DNA of 64,000 bases from JBBRBB01 sp963830175. GTDB lineage: Bacteria > Bacteroidota > Bacteroidia > Chitinophagales > Chitinophagaceae. Below are positions 50,776-59,877 of this stretch, in pieces. Both the position numbers and the translations under genes were made by a program. Location of the stretch: positions 434,001 to 498,000 of the forward strand of contig CAWHKV010000002.1 of NCBI GenBank assembly GCA_963830175.1, in the 5' to 3' direction. The notes under the pieces are model-generated. The model worked only from the letters and a program-made list of their open reading frames with translations. It was not told where the DNA came from and made no database searches. Position 1 is the first letter of the stretch, and each line of letters opens with the position of its first letter.

Positions 50776-51897
50776 TTATTTATCCTTCATTAACCACCTG
50801 TAGAAATCATCAAAGTGAGACCGCCAGGTATTCTCTGAATGTTTACCCTGCGGGTCAACAATTTCGGTAATGTTGAAGCAATTTTTTCTGCGTAATAGTG
50901 AGGCGACTTTTTGCATGTCAGCTACCATTTCACTGCTTTCCATTTCTCCGGCAAACAAATATACCCGGGTATTTTTAAGATAATTTGCTGAATCCACAGC
51001 ATCAAAAATGGAAGGAGCTACCCAAAATGCCGGAGAAAAAACACCTGCTGCGCCGAAAATCATGGGATATTTTGTAAGCGCATACATAGAAATTAGCCCA
51101 CCCATGCTGCTACCAGCTATGTAAGTACTGTTAACCTTCGGTTTGGTTCGATATGTTGAATCAATGTAAGGTTTGAGTGTTTGTACAATAAATTCGAGGT
51201 AGGCATCTCCTTCTCCCTTCCCAAACTTAGGATTATCGTAAGGATTTAATTCATTAAGTCTTTTTTCGCCGCCATGGTCTATTCCCACAACAATACAATA
51301 CTTTTTTAATTGCCTGGAAAGTGTGTCGAGGCATTCATCCACTCCCCATTCTCCGAAAGAGGAAGTTTGAACGTCGAAAACATTTTGCCCATCGTGCATA
51401 TATAAAACCGGGTAAGTACAAGAAACCCTGTCATAATTTTCCGGAAGATAGATCCATATGCGGCGGTGCCTGTTTAATTGCGGAATAAAAAACGCCGTAT
51501 CTATTACCGAAACATTTTTACTGGCAGTATGTTTAATTTCTTTTGGGCTGAACTGATCTGCCCATGCGGGAATATCAATATATATAGTGGTATCCCGGGT
51601 AAGATTAATCATCCTGTTATTTACAGGCTCACCGCTTGCCGAAGTTTCAACGGTTCGCCAGCTGCCCCTTGTTAATTTAAATTCATATACATTTTCAGTA
51701 AGGTCTAAGGCAATGGTTTTGGTAACTCCGGCATCTTTTAACAGGGTGTTAAGAGCACCGGGTTGCCATCCATTAAAATTTCCGGCCACGAATACGCTGT
51801 CATATTTGCCGGGTGTTTTCGCAACGAGGGTAAGCGTGTATTGCGCATAGGTGCACTGCGCAAGAACAGTAATTAGTAAGAAAAATAAAATTCGCAT
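50776..51897 (-). CDS. Secreted esterase with an N-terminal glycogen-binding-like domain
   Basis: A 373-residue exported esterase. The signal peptide covers residues 1-18 (ends CTYAQ). Residues about 20-110 form a beta domain with VFVAGNFNGWQPG, typical of the CBM48/isoamylase-N fold. An alpha/beta-hydrolase of the putative esterase (PF00756) family follows from about 135: RRIWIYLPENYD, YMHDGQNVFD, the nucleophile in GSSMGGLISMYAL, and GKHSENTWRSHF with the His. Related to feruloyl-type and Fes-like enzymes. It acts in the periplasm or outside. Substrate unknown. Confidence 0.92.
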   Translation of the reverse strand: MRILFFLLITVLAQCTYAQYTLTLVAKTPGKYDSVFVAGNFNGWQPGALNTLLKDAGVTKTIALDLTENVYEFKLTRGSWRTVETSASGEPVNNRMINLTRDTTIYIDIPAWADQFSPKEIKHTASKNVSVIDTAFFIPQLNRHRRIWIYLPENYDRVSCTYPVLYMHDGQNVFDVQTSSFGEWGVDECLDTLSRQLKKYCIVVGIDHGGEKRLNELNPYDNPKFGKGEGDAYLEFIVQTLKPYIDSTYRTKPKVNSTYIAGSSMGGLISMYALTKYPMIFGAAGVFSPAFWVAPSIFDAVDSANYLKNTRVYLFAGEMESSEMVADMQKVASLLRRKNCFNITEIVDPQGKHSENTWRSHFDDFYRWLMKDK

Positions 51898-51967
51898 AAA
51901 GCTTCAGAAAAATTTTTCGTTATTGTGGCAAATAAAGTTATGGTGTACAAGTGTGCGACGCAAGAAA

Positions 51968-51995
51968 AGCCCGGTCAACGCTTAATTGCCGGGCT
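51968..51995 (-). terminator. Terminator of the sulfatase-like gene
   Basis: On the minus strand: stem AGCCCGG / CCGGGCT with a 14-base loop, then TTTTC. The long loop lowers confidence. Confidence 0.55.
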
Positions 51996-52022
51996 CCAAA
52001 AACAAACACAAAAAATAAATTA

Positions 52023-53414
52023 TTAATGCATGTTCTTTAATACTTCAACGAATTGCTTTTTAATTTCAATCTCTTCGGGCGTTAATTTTTTATTATTGAT
52101 AGATCTTTGCTCCCAAAGGTCTTTATCCATATTATAGAACTTTGAATAATTTAGGGTGTCGTACAATTTATAAGTTGAATTAAAGACAAATCTTTCTCTT
52201 GGTACAAGTCCGTTGTCATTCGGATTATTATCCCAATGGCAGAAAACCCAATCGCGATCCATTCCTGGTATATTGAGCATATTGTCATAAAAAGATACAC
52301 CATCTAAGGTTCCATAACTGGTTGGTTTTTCAACGCCGGCCAATTCGGCAAGTGTCGGAAGAAAATCGGTATAGTCTATTAAGGTGTTGTTTTTTCTACG
52401 GGGAATAATGGTGTTTTTCCAGTATGCTGCAAAAGGCACAATGGTACCGGGTTTGTTGGTTTGTGTTTTGGTACCAACAATTTCTCTTCCTTTAAATTGG
52501 GAGGTGATTGCCTTTTGAGTGGCATTATCTGTAATAAACAAGAATACTGTATTTTCTTCAAGACCCGCATCGCGCACTTTTGCGATCACTTTCCCAACCA
52601 TTTTATCCAGGTACTCCACTTCACTTTTGAAATATTTAGGATCATCTCTTTTTACTTCACCACGGGGGTCCCAGTTGGCATAGTCCGGGTGATCAGGAGA
52701 CGGAACGTAAGGTGCCGCCACCAGGTTAAATGAGTATAATCCAAAAAAAGGTTGGTTTTTATTTTTACTAATGAAGTTGCACAGGTAATCGGAAAGCATA
52801 TCCTCTGAATATTTTCCGTTGGTTTCTGATGCGGGCAGGTAATCGCCATTAGCATATAATGATGGGTTTTTATACCGTCCTTCTCGCTGGTTTAACCCAC
52901 GGAAAGGCAGGTAAACAAGGTAATCCTGGAAACCGGCACCTTTAATGCGAACATCGCCATCTCCACACTGCCATTTACCTACAAAGCAGGTGGCATAACC
53001 TGCATCTTCCATCAGGTTACCTATCGTTTTTTCAGAAGCCGGGAGCAAACCCCAGGTCACATAATTTCTGAAACTGTATTTACCCGTGAGCAACGCAAGC
53101 CTGGAAGGAAAACCATCTGGATGCATATAGGTTTCACTGAAATGCACCCCATTATTTGCCATAAAATCGAGATTGGGGGTATTATAAGATTGCCCCCCTG
53201 TAAATTGAGGTACTTCGTAACCTAAGTCATCGGCAACAAATAAAATTACATTCGGCTGGTGAAGCGGGTTCCTGAAAACATCCGCCCTTTGATTGCTTGG
53301 CGAATTTTCTTTAACGTCGTTGAAATCTTTGTTACAACCAGCCATTATTGCAGTAAAAAACAGGGCTGCAGTTACCGAATGAATACGAACAAATTTCTTT
53401 AAAAGTTTTCTCAT
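52023..53414 (-). CDS. Sulfatase-like lipoprotein lacking the formylglycine precursor
   Basis: A 463-residue member of the sulfatase (alkaline phosphatase) superfamily. The signal peptide ends at a lipobox (IMAGC, Cys27). The metal-binding start is VILFVADDLGYE (Asp62, Asp63). The catalytic block reads HPDGFPSRLALLTGKYSFRNY, where Cys or Ser should stand at position 101 in the C/S-x-P-S-R signature; here it is Gly (codon GGT, minus strand 53114-53112). The GKWQ motif follows, as in its subgroup, and later FITDNA (metal Asp-Asn). So the fold is complete but the residue that sulfatase maturases oxidise is missing. Either an inactive homolog, a different hydrolase, or one point change from TGT. 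Flanking esterase is unrelated in sequence. Confidence 0.85.
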   Translation of the reverse strand: MRKLLKKFVRIHSVTAALFFTAIMAGCNKDFNDVKENSPSNQRADVFRNPLHQPNVILFVADDLGYEVPQFTGGQSYNTPNLDFMANNGVHFSETYMHPDGFPSRLALLTGKYSFRNYVTWGLLPASEKTIGNLMEDAGYATCFVGKWQCGDGDVRIKGAGFQDYLVYLPFRGLNQREGRYKNPSLYANGDYLPASETNGKYSEDMLSDYLCNFISKNKNQPFFGLYSFNLVAAPYVPSPDHPDYANWDPRGEVKRDDPKYFKSEVEYLDKMVGKVIAKVRDAGLEENTVFLFITDNATQKAITSQFKGREIVGTKTQTNKPGTIVPFAAYWKNTIIPRRKNNTLIDYTDFLPTLAELAGVEKPTSYGTLDGVSFYDNMLNIPGMDRDWVFCHWDNNPNDNGLVPRERFVFNSTYKLYDTLNYSKFYNMDKDLWEQRSINNKKLTPEEIEIKKQFVEVLKNMH

Positions 53415-53593
53415 AAGATTAATAATTAGTTCCTAAATACTGAATTTGCCTAAAATACAGGACGACATTTTAATTATACAATTTTTGACAGATAGATTTT
53501 TTAAATAATGTTAAAAATCCATTAGAATGTGTCTATAATCAATGAAATAGCTTGTGATTTATGCTGTTTATACTTTTTTGTACAAATGAGTAG

Positions 53594-53601
53594 TAACTTT
53601 G
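53594..53601 (+). promoter_or_regulatory. -7 type promoter box of the suf operon
   Basis: TAACTTTG fits TAnnTTTG and lies 27 bases upstream of the sufB ATG. The upstream -33 element is not clear. It is followed by ATCAAGGAAAAAA before the ATG, with a weak AAGGA. Confidence 0.45.
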
Positions 53602-53628
53602 CACTGTTCTTAAAAATCAAGGAAAAAA

Positions 53629-55080
53629 ATGAGTGAAATGCTGGCAACGCTTGAGCAAACAGCCTTAAGCGATTATAAATATGGATTTGTTACAGACATA
53701 GAAGCAGATGAAGCCCCAAAAGGTTTAAACGAAGGTATTATCAAGTTTATTTCAGCTAAGAAGAATGAACCTGAGTGGATGTTGGAATGGCGGTTGAAAG
53801 CTTTTCGTTACTGGAAAACCATAGAAGACAAGGAACCTGAATGGGCGAACATTACTTACCCAAAAATTGACTATCAGGATATTATTTATTATTCTGCTCC
53901 TAAGCAAAAGATCAATCCAAAAAATCTGGACGAGATAGACCCCGAATTACGTAAAACTTTTGAGAAATTAGGTATATCGCTTAACGAACAGAAGCGCCTC
54001 TCCGGCATAGCCGTAGATGCCGTGATAGACAGTGTTAGCATCGCTACTACTTTTAAAGAGCAATTATCTGGCTTGGGTATAATATTCTGTTCAATCACAG
54101 AGGCTATTCAGAATCACCCGGAGCTTATTAAAAAATATATGGGTTCAGTTGTTCCCATTACAGATAACTATTTTGCTGCCTTAAATTCGGCGGTTTTTAC
54201 TGATGGCTCTTTTTGCTATATTCCCAAAGGGGTTCGCTGCCCGATGGAGCTTTCAACCTATTTCAGGATTAACGCATTAAATACCGGCCAGTTCGAGCGC
54301 ACTTTAATTGTGGCCGAAGAAGGTTCGTATGTAAGTTACCTGGAGGGTTGCACTGCACCTATGCGCGATGAAAATCAATTGCATGCAGCGGTTGTAGAAT
54401 TGATAGCCATGGATAATGCCGAAATAAAATATTCTACTGTGCAGAACTGGTATCCCGGTGATAAACACGGCAAGGGCGGTATTTATAATTTCGTTACCAA
54501 GCGTGGAATTTGCGCAGGCAAAAATTCTAAGATTTCCTGGACACAGGTAGAAACAGGCTCTTCCATTACATGGAAATACCCAAGCGTTATTTTAAAAGGT
54601 GATAACTCAACCGGCGAATTTTATTCTGTTGCTGTAACAAATAATTATCAGCAAGCAGATACCGGTACTAAAATGATGCACCTTGGTAAGAATACCAAAA
54701 GCCGAATAGTATCTAAAGGTATCAGTGCAGGGTTTAGTAATAACAGTTATCGCGGGTTGGTGCATGTGGGGCGCAACGCTTCAAATGCCAGGAATTTTTC
54801 CCAATGCGATTCCTTGTTACTTGGGGATAAATGCGGCGCCCATACCTTCCCTTATATAGAAGCGAAGAACAGCACGGCACATTTAGAACATGAAGCCACC
54901 ACTTCCAAAATTGGAGAAGACCAAATATTTTATTGCAACCAGCGCGGTATAGATACCGAGACTGCTGTTGCCCTCATTATAAACGGTTTCGCTAAAGAAG
55001 TGATGAACCAGCTTCCCATGGAATTTGCTGTTGAAGCACAAAAGCTTTTAGCCATTAGCCTGGAAGGAAGTGTAGGATAA
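53629..55080 (+). CDS. sufB: Fe-S cluster assembly protein SufB
   Basis: SufB is the main scaffold of the SufBCD complex for iron-sulfur cluster assembly. The 483-residue protein has AEEGSYVSYLEGCTAPMRDENQLHAAVVELIA, the KYSTVQNWYPGD segment, GKNSKISWTQVETGSSITWKYPSVIL and HLEHEATTSKIGEDQIFYCNQRGID with the interface Cys. It is the first gene of a seven- or eight-gene run. Cytosolic. Confidence 0.97.
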   Translation: MSEMLATLEQTALSDYKYGFVTDIEADEAPKGLNEGIIKFISAKKNEPEWMLEWRLKAFRYWKTIEDKEPEWANITYPKIDYQDIIYYSAPKQKINPKNLDEIDPELRKTFEKLGISLNEQKRLSGIAVDAVIDSVSIATTFKEQLSGLGIIFCSITEAIQNHPELIKKYMGSVVPITDNYFAALNSAVFTDGSFCYIPKGVRCPMELSTYFRINALNTGQFERTLIVAEEGSYVSYLEGCTAPMRDENQLHAAVVELIAMDNAEIKYSTVQNWYPGDKHGKGGIYNFVTKRGICAGKNSKISWTQVETGSSITWKYPSVILKGDNSTGEFYSVAVTNNYQQADTGTKMMHLGKNTKSRIVSKGISAGFSNNSYRGLVHVGRNASNARNFSQCDSLLLGDKCGAHTFPYIEAKNSTAHLEHEATTSKIGEDQIFYCNQRGIDTETAVALIINGFAKEVMNQLPMEFAVEAQKLLAISLEGSVG

Positions 55081-55130
55081 AACTTTCATTTTAATATTAT
55101 ACAAACAAAGAATTAAAAGATTAAACGCAC

Positions 55131-55898
55131 ATGTTAACTATTAACAATTTACATGCATCGATAGAAGGAAAGGAAATTTTACGGGGCATTGATCTCGAGA
55201 TCAAAGCCGGTGAAGTGCATGCTATTATGGGTCCGAATGGTTCAGGAAAAAGCACCCTTGCCTCTGTCTTAGCAGGAAGAAGTGAATTTGAAGTTACTGA
55301 GGGAAATGTTGAATTTTTAAACAAAGACCTTTTAGAACTTACCCCTGAAGACAGGTCGAAAGAAGGTTTGTTCCTTGCTTTTCAATACCCTGTGGAAATA
55401 CCCGGTGTAAGCACTACTAATTTTATAAAGACGGCTTTAAATGAAGCCAGGAAGTATCGTGGCGAAGAACCTTTAGATGCTGTTGCTTTTTTAAAGTTGA
55501 TGAAACAACGCATGGCATTGGTAAATATAGATCAGAGCCTGCTTTCCCGTTCTTTAAATGAAGGGTTTTCGGGCGGTGAAAAAAAGCGTAATGAGATTTT
55601 TCAGATGGCCATGTTAGAACCGCGTTTGGCTGTGCTTGATGAAACCGACAGCGGTCTGGACATTGATGCACTGCGCATAGTTGCAAATGGTGTAAATACT
55701 TTAAGAAATAAAAACAATGCGGTTCTGGTTATTACGCATTACCAAAGATTACTCGATTATATAGTGCCTGATTTCGTTCACGTTTTATACAAGGGAAAAA
55801 TTGTAAAAAGCGGTACCAAGGAATTAGCCCTTGAATTAGAAGAAAAAGGGTATGAATTTATTAAACCCGAAGTATTAACAACAGCACTCGAAAATTAA
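55131..55898 (+). CDS. sufC: Fe-S cluster assembly ATPase SufC
   Basis: An ABC-type ATPase of 255 residues that energises SufBD. Walker A is GPNGSGKST, the signature is FSGGEKKRNEIFQMA, Walker B is LAVLDETDSGLDIDAL, and the switch His is in VITHYQRLLDYI. It follows sufB after 50 bases. Cytosolic. Confidence 0.97.
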   Translation: MLTINNLHASIEGKEILRGIDLEIKAGEVHAIMGPNGSGKSTLASVLAGRSEFEVTEGNVEFLNKDLLELTPEDRSKEGLFLAFQYPVEIPGVSTTNFIKTALNEARKYRGEEPLDAVAFLKLMKQRMALVNIDQSLLSRSLNEGFSGGEKKRNEIFQMAMLEPRLAVLDETDSGLDIDALRIVANGVNTLRNKNNAVLVITHYQRLLDYIVPDFVHVLYKGKIVKSGTKELALELEEKGYEFIKPEVLTTALEN

Positions 55899-55920
55899 GT
55901 CGCAATTAGAAAGTTATAAG

Positions 55921-57228
55921 ATGAATTTATTACAGGCAATACCCCAACAGTTTAATTCTTTACAAAATAAAGAGGATGATGGAGCACTAAAAAAGTTCAG
56001 GCAGCATGCATTTGATTACTATAGTAAAGTGGGCATCCCCACCATGAGGCATGAAGAATGGAAATATACCAGGTTAACAGGACTTTTAAATAAAGAATAC
56101 ACATACGATGTAAATGCCTCCGGTTCTTTTAATAGAACCCTTTTAGAAAAAGTGAAAATAGCTGGGACTGAAGAAGATAATGCACTTTTTTTTATTAATG
56201 GAAATTTCGATGCTGGTGCCTCAGACATAAAAAATAGCGAACTGATTATTATGTCAATTGAAGAAGCAGCCAGTTGCTCGCATGCAGATATTTTAAAGAA
56301 ATTTATGGGGCATAGCGGAAATTATATGAAGGATGGCATGCAGGCTTTGAATACCGCATTTGCCGGTAATGGATTGTTTATTTATATAAAGCCAAACGTA
56401 ACTTTAAGTAGACCTGTATACATTTATCATTTAACAGACAGTACTACAGAAAATGTTTTTGTACAGCCAAGAACATTTTTTTACCTGTCAGAAAATTCAC
56501 GCGCAGATGTTGTTGAAATATATGCTAATGAAGGCCTGCAGGAAAGTTTCACTAACGAAATAATAGAATTTGTTGTACAGAAAGATGGTGTACTTAATTA
56601 TCATAAAGTGCAGAACGAAAAACAAAATTGCCATCATGTAGGCACCACGCATATTCTGCATGCAGGCAAATGCTTCACCAATTCCATTACCGTTTCATTG
56701 AATGGCGGTACAATAAGAAACAACTTAAATGTTGTATTGGATGCGGAACATAACGAAGCGCACCTGTATGGTTTATACATGCCAACCGGTTCAACTCATA
56801 TCGATAACCACACGATTGTAGATAATGCGCAGCCTAATTGCTACAGTAACGAATTTTATAAAGGTATAATGAACGATAAATCTACCGGTGTTTTCAATGG
56901 TAAGATCTATGTGAGAAAAGATGCGCAGAAAACAAATGCATACCAGAGTAATAAAAATATATTGTTAAGCGATTTCTCATCTGTAAACACCAAGCCACAA
57001 CTTGAAATATTTGCTGATGATGTAAAGTGTTCTCATGGTTGTACCATTGGCCGTTTAGATGAAGAAGCCATGTTTTACCTGCGTTCCCGCGGGCTTGATG
57101 AAAAGAAAGCACAATCATTATTATTACATGCCTTTGCATCAGATATAATAGAACAGGTAAAAATTGAGCCCTTAAAAAATCATCTTGAAAAAATTATAAG
57201 TGAACGGTTTGAATTTGAATCCGCATGA
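55921..57228 (+). CDS. sufD: Fe-S cluster assembly protein SufD
   Basis: The 435-residue SufD pairs with SufB on the SufC dimer. It has MRHEEWKYTRLTGLLN, the beta-helix core, and ends with the SufB-related motif VKCSHGCTIGRLDEEAMFYLRSRGLDEKKAQSLLLHAFASDI. Its last four bases (ATGA) overlap the start of sufS, so the two are translationally coupled. Confidence 0.96.
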   Translation: MNLLQAIPQQFNSLQNKEDDGALKKFRQHAFDYYSKVGIPTMRHEEWKYTRLTGLLNKEYTYDVNASGSFNRTLLEKVKIAGTEEDNALFFINGNFDAGASDIKNSELIIMSIEEAASCSHADILKKFMGHSGNYMKDGMQALNTAFAGNGLFIYIKPNVTLSRPVYIYHLTDSTTENVFVQPRTFFYLSENSRADVVEIYANEGLQESFTNEIIEFVVQKDGVLNYHKVQNEKQNCHHVGTTHILHAGKCFTNSITVSLNGGTIRNNLNVVLDAEHNEAHLYGLYMPTGSTHIDNHTIVDNAQPNCYSNEFYKGIMNDKSTGVFNGKIYVRKDAQKTNAYQSNKNILLSDFSSVNTKPQLEIFADDVKCSHGCTIGRLDEEAMFYLRSRGLDEKKAQSLLLHAFASDIIEQVKIEPLKNHLEKIISERFEFESA

Positions 57229-58469
57229 TCGAAACAGCCAATCATATTAAACCTTTAGATGTAGAATGGGTTAGAACACAATTTCCTGTTTTACAACGCA
57301 TGGTAAAGGGGAAGCAACTTGTGTACCTGGATAATGCGGCAACAGCGCAAAAACCTCAGGTAGTCTTAGATGCGCTGATAGATTATTACAGCCAGTACAA
57401 TGCAAACATTCATCGTGGCATACATTCCCTTGCAGAAGAGGCCACAGCTGCGTATGAGGCAACCCGTGATACCGTGCAGGCTTTTATAAATGCGAAACAC
57501 AGGGAAGAAATTATTTTTACCCGCGGTGTTACAGAAAGCATTAACCTGGTTGCAGCTACCTGGGGCCGGCAAAATATTAAAGAGGGCGATGAAATAATTA
57601 TTTCTGCAATGGAGCATCATTCCAATATGGTGCCCTGGCAAATATTATGTCTTGAAAAAAAGGCAACGCTTAAAATCATCCCTGTGAACGATAAGGGTGA
57701 ATTGATTATGGAAGAGTTTGAAAAATTAATTTCTTCTAAAACAAAATTCATTTCTGTTGTTCACGTAAGTAATTCTCTCGGAACAATAAATCCTGTTGAA
57801 GAGATCATTTCCATTGCGCATGAAAAAAACATTCCCGTAATGGTAGATGGTGCGCAATCAAGCGTGCACCTTCAAATAGATGTGCAGGCAATGGACTGTG
57901 ATTTTTTCGCACTATCAAGTCATAAGATCTATGGTCCTACAGGTATCGGTGTGTTATATGGCAAAAAGGAATTATTGGAAGCAATGCCGCCTTATATGGG
58001 TGGGGGTGAAATGATCAAAGAAGTTTCTTACGAAACATCATCATACAATGACCTGCCTTATAAATTTGAAGCAGGCACGCCAAACATTGCAGATACTGTT
58101 GCATTAAAAGCCGCTATTGATTTTGTTAATGAGGTTGGTAAAGAAAGTATACAGGCGCATGAAGAAGAATTGGTGCGTTATGCAACTGAAAAACTTTCAG
58201 CCATACCGCATGTACGGCTAATAGGTACTGCCGAAAATAAAACCGGTGTAGTGTCTTTTATAGTAGAAGGTACGCATCCACAAGATATGGGTGTGTTGCT
58301 TGATAATTATGGTATTGCTGTAAGAACCGGAAATCATTGCACACAACCTTTGATGAACTGTTTTAAACTGCAGGGAACTATTCGCGCATCTTTTGGCATG
58401 TATAATACGAAAGAAGAGGTTGACTTGTTAGTTGAGGGTGTAAAAAAATCAATTAAAATGTTATTATAA
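57225..58469 (+). CDS. sufS: Cysteine desulfurase SufS
   Basis: A 414-residue type II cysteine desulfurase. The PLP lysine is in FFALSSHKIYGPTGIGVLYG, the cofactor-binding motif MVDGAQSSVHL precedes it, and the catalytic Cys is in RTGNHCTQPLMNCF. It supplies persulfide sulfur to SufE. It overlaps sufD by 4 bases and is followed by sufE after 2 bases. Confidence 0.96.
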   Translation: MIETANHIKPLDVEWVRTQFPVLQRMVKGKQLVYLDNAATAQKPQVVLDALIDYYSQYNANIHRGIHSLAEEATAAYEATRDTVQAFINAKHREEIIFTRGVTESINLVAATWGRQNIKEGDEIIISAMEHHSNMVPWQILCLEKKATLKIIPVNDKGELIMEEFEKLISSKTKFISVVHVSNSLGTINPVEEIISIAHEKNIPVMVDGAQSSVHLQIDVQAMDCDFFALSSHKIYGPTGIGVLYGKKELLEAMPPYMGGGEMIKEVSYETSSYNDLPYKFEAGTPNIADTVALKAAIDFVNEVGKESIQAHEEELVRYATEKLSAIPHVRLIGTAENKTGVVSFIVEGTHPQDMGVLLDNYGIAVRTGNHCTQPLMNCFKLQGTIRASFGMYNTKEEVDLLVEGVKKSIKMLL

Positions 58470-58471
58470 TT

Positions 58472-58915
58472 ATGCAGCAACCTGCAGCAAAAAGTTTGGA
58501 AGAAACGGAAAATGAAATTGTAGAAGATTTTGCTTTATTCGAAAACTGGGAAGATAAATATGAATATATTATAGACCTGGGTAAAAAACTGGCACCCCTT
58601 GATGATGTGTATAAGAAAGAAGAAAATAAAGTGAAGGGATGCCAAAGCACCGTGTGGATGCATGCTGAAGAAGAGAATGGAAGAATATTCTTTAAGGCGG
58701 AAAGTGATGCCATAATTGTAAAAGGTTTGGTAAGCATGCTTATAAAAGTGCTGAATGGAAGAATGCCTGATGAGATAATCGGGGCAAAACTGGATTTTAT
58801 AAATAAAATAGGCATGACGTCTCATCTTGCTCAAACCCGTAGCAACGGTTTGTTCGCGATGGTAAAACAAATGAAGAATTATGCGCTTGCATATAAATTA
58901 CAACACAATTTATAA
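58472..58915 (+). CDS. sufE: SufE sulfur transfer protein
   Basis: A 147-residue partner of SufS. The acceptor Cys57 lies in KVKGCQSTVWM. It starts MQQPAAKSLEETENEIVEDFALFENWEDKYEYII, with the usual SufE helix set, and includes MTSHLAQTRSNGLFAMV near the C-terminus. It accepts persulfide and carries it to SufBCD. Confidence 0.96.
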   Translation: MQQPAAKSLEETENEIVEDFALFENWEDKYEYIIDLGKKLAPLDDVYKKEENKVKGCQSTVWMHAEEENGRIFFKAESDAIIVKGLVSMLIKVLNGRMPDEIIGAKLDFINKIGMTSHLAQTRSNGLFAMVKQMKNYALAYKLQHNL

Positions 58916-58924
58916 AACACTAAT

Positions 58925-59236
58925 ATGGATGAAGCAGCGTTAAAAGAAAAAGTGATAGAGGTTTTGCAAGGTATTTATGATCCGGAAATCCCGGTGAGTA
59001 TTTTTGAGTTGGGGCTGATCTATGAAATAGACATTCTTCCGATAAATAATGTACAGATTGTTATGACGCTTACCGCACCCGGTTGTCCTGCCGCACAGTC
59101 TTTACCGGTTGAGGTAGATGAGCGTGTTAGGGAACTGGAAGGTGTAAATGATGTGCATGTTTCTGTAACATGGGAACCTCCATGGGATAAAAGCAAAATG
59201 AGTGAAGCTGCCCAGCTTGAACTGGGTTTTATGTAA
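58925..59236 (+). CDS. MIP18/PaaD-family Fe-S assembly factor (SufT-like)
   Basis: A 103-residue protein of the MIP18 (DUF59) family. It has GIYDPEIPVSIFELGLIYEI and MTLTAPGCPAAQSLPVEVDERVRELEGV, then VSVTWEPPWDKSKMSEAAQLELGF. Such proteins (SufT in actinobacteria/firmicutes, CIA2 in eukaryotes) help deliver clusters to clients. It sits 9 bases after sufE, in the operon. The conserved Cys in PGCPAA is present. Confidence 0.92.
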   Translation: MDEAALKEKVIEVLQGIYDPEIPVSIFELGLIYEIDILPINNVQIVMTLTAPGCPAAQSLPVEVDERVRELEGVNDVHVSVTWEPPWDKSKMSEAAQLELGFM

Positions 59237-59259
59237 TAAAAAATTTATAAAAAAATAAT

Positions 59260-59817
59260 ATGCCACAAATAAGTTTAGATAGCTTAATAGGAAATACGGG
59301 ACCAACCTATCCCGAACAAATAGCAGCACCTTACCGCGAAGAATTGATCACTGCTGGATTCAAGCAAATGCTTACCCCTGCTGATGTAGATGCAGCACTC
59401 AAAAGAGATGACGACAAAATAATTCTGGTTGTTGTTAACTCCGTTTGTGGTTGCTCTGCAAGGGTGTCAAGGCCAGGTGCCATTTTATCTTTATTTAATA
59501 AAGTAATCCCCGATTGCCTGTTCACCATTTTTGCCGGTATGGAAAAAGAAGCAGTTGCACATTTCAGGCAGCATTACCTGGCAGGTGTTACACCATCTTC
59601 TCCCAATATTTGTGTTTTTAAAAATGGCGAACTGATGCACATGCTTCACCGCTACCAGATCGAAAGCAATTCTGCCGGTGATATTGCAGACCAGTTGATC
59701 ACAGTATATAATGAGTTATGTGAGAAAGGGAACGATGAAAAAAGTGTAAAAGACCTTCAGAAATTTTTTATTGAAAAGTTTGGCGTAGATCCGCTTAAAC
59801 CAGAAGACTGGACTTAA
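59260..59817 (+). CDS. BrxA/BrxB-family bacilliredoxin
   Basis: A 185-residue thioredoxin-like protein of the bacilliredoxin (YphP/YqiW) family, which removes low-molecular-weight thiol adducts in bacillithiol users. The active motif CGC lies at Cys63 and Cys65 in VNSVCGCSARVSRPG. Following blocks are IFAGMEKEAVAHFRQHYLAGVTPSSP and FKNGELMHMLHRYQIESNS. It is 40 residues longer at the C-terminus than the Bacillus proteins (ending FGVDPLKPEDWT). It lies 23 bases after the MIP18-like gene, so it is probably part of the suf transcript, linking cluster assembly with thiol redox. Confidence 0.88.
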   Translation: MPQISLDSLIGNTGPTYPEQIAAPYREELITAGFKQMLTPADVDAALKRDDDKIILVVVNSVCGCSARVSRPGAILSLFNKVIPDCLFTIFAGMEKEAVAHFRQHYLAGVTPSSPNICVFKNGELMHMLHRYQIESNSAGDIADQLITVYNELCEKGNDEKSVKDLQKFFIEKFGVDPLKPEDWT

Positions 59818-59877
59818 GCTTTTCCGTACCCGCGCATACTTAAACATGTACATGTAACGGATACAAAAAAATTATTC

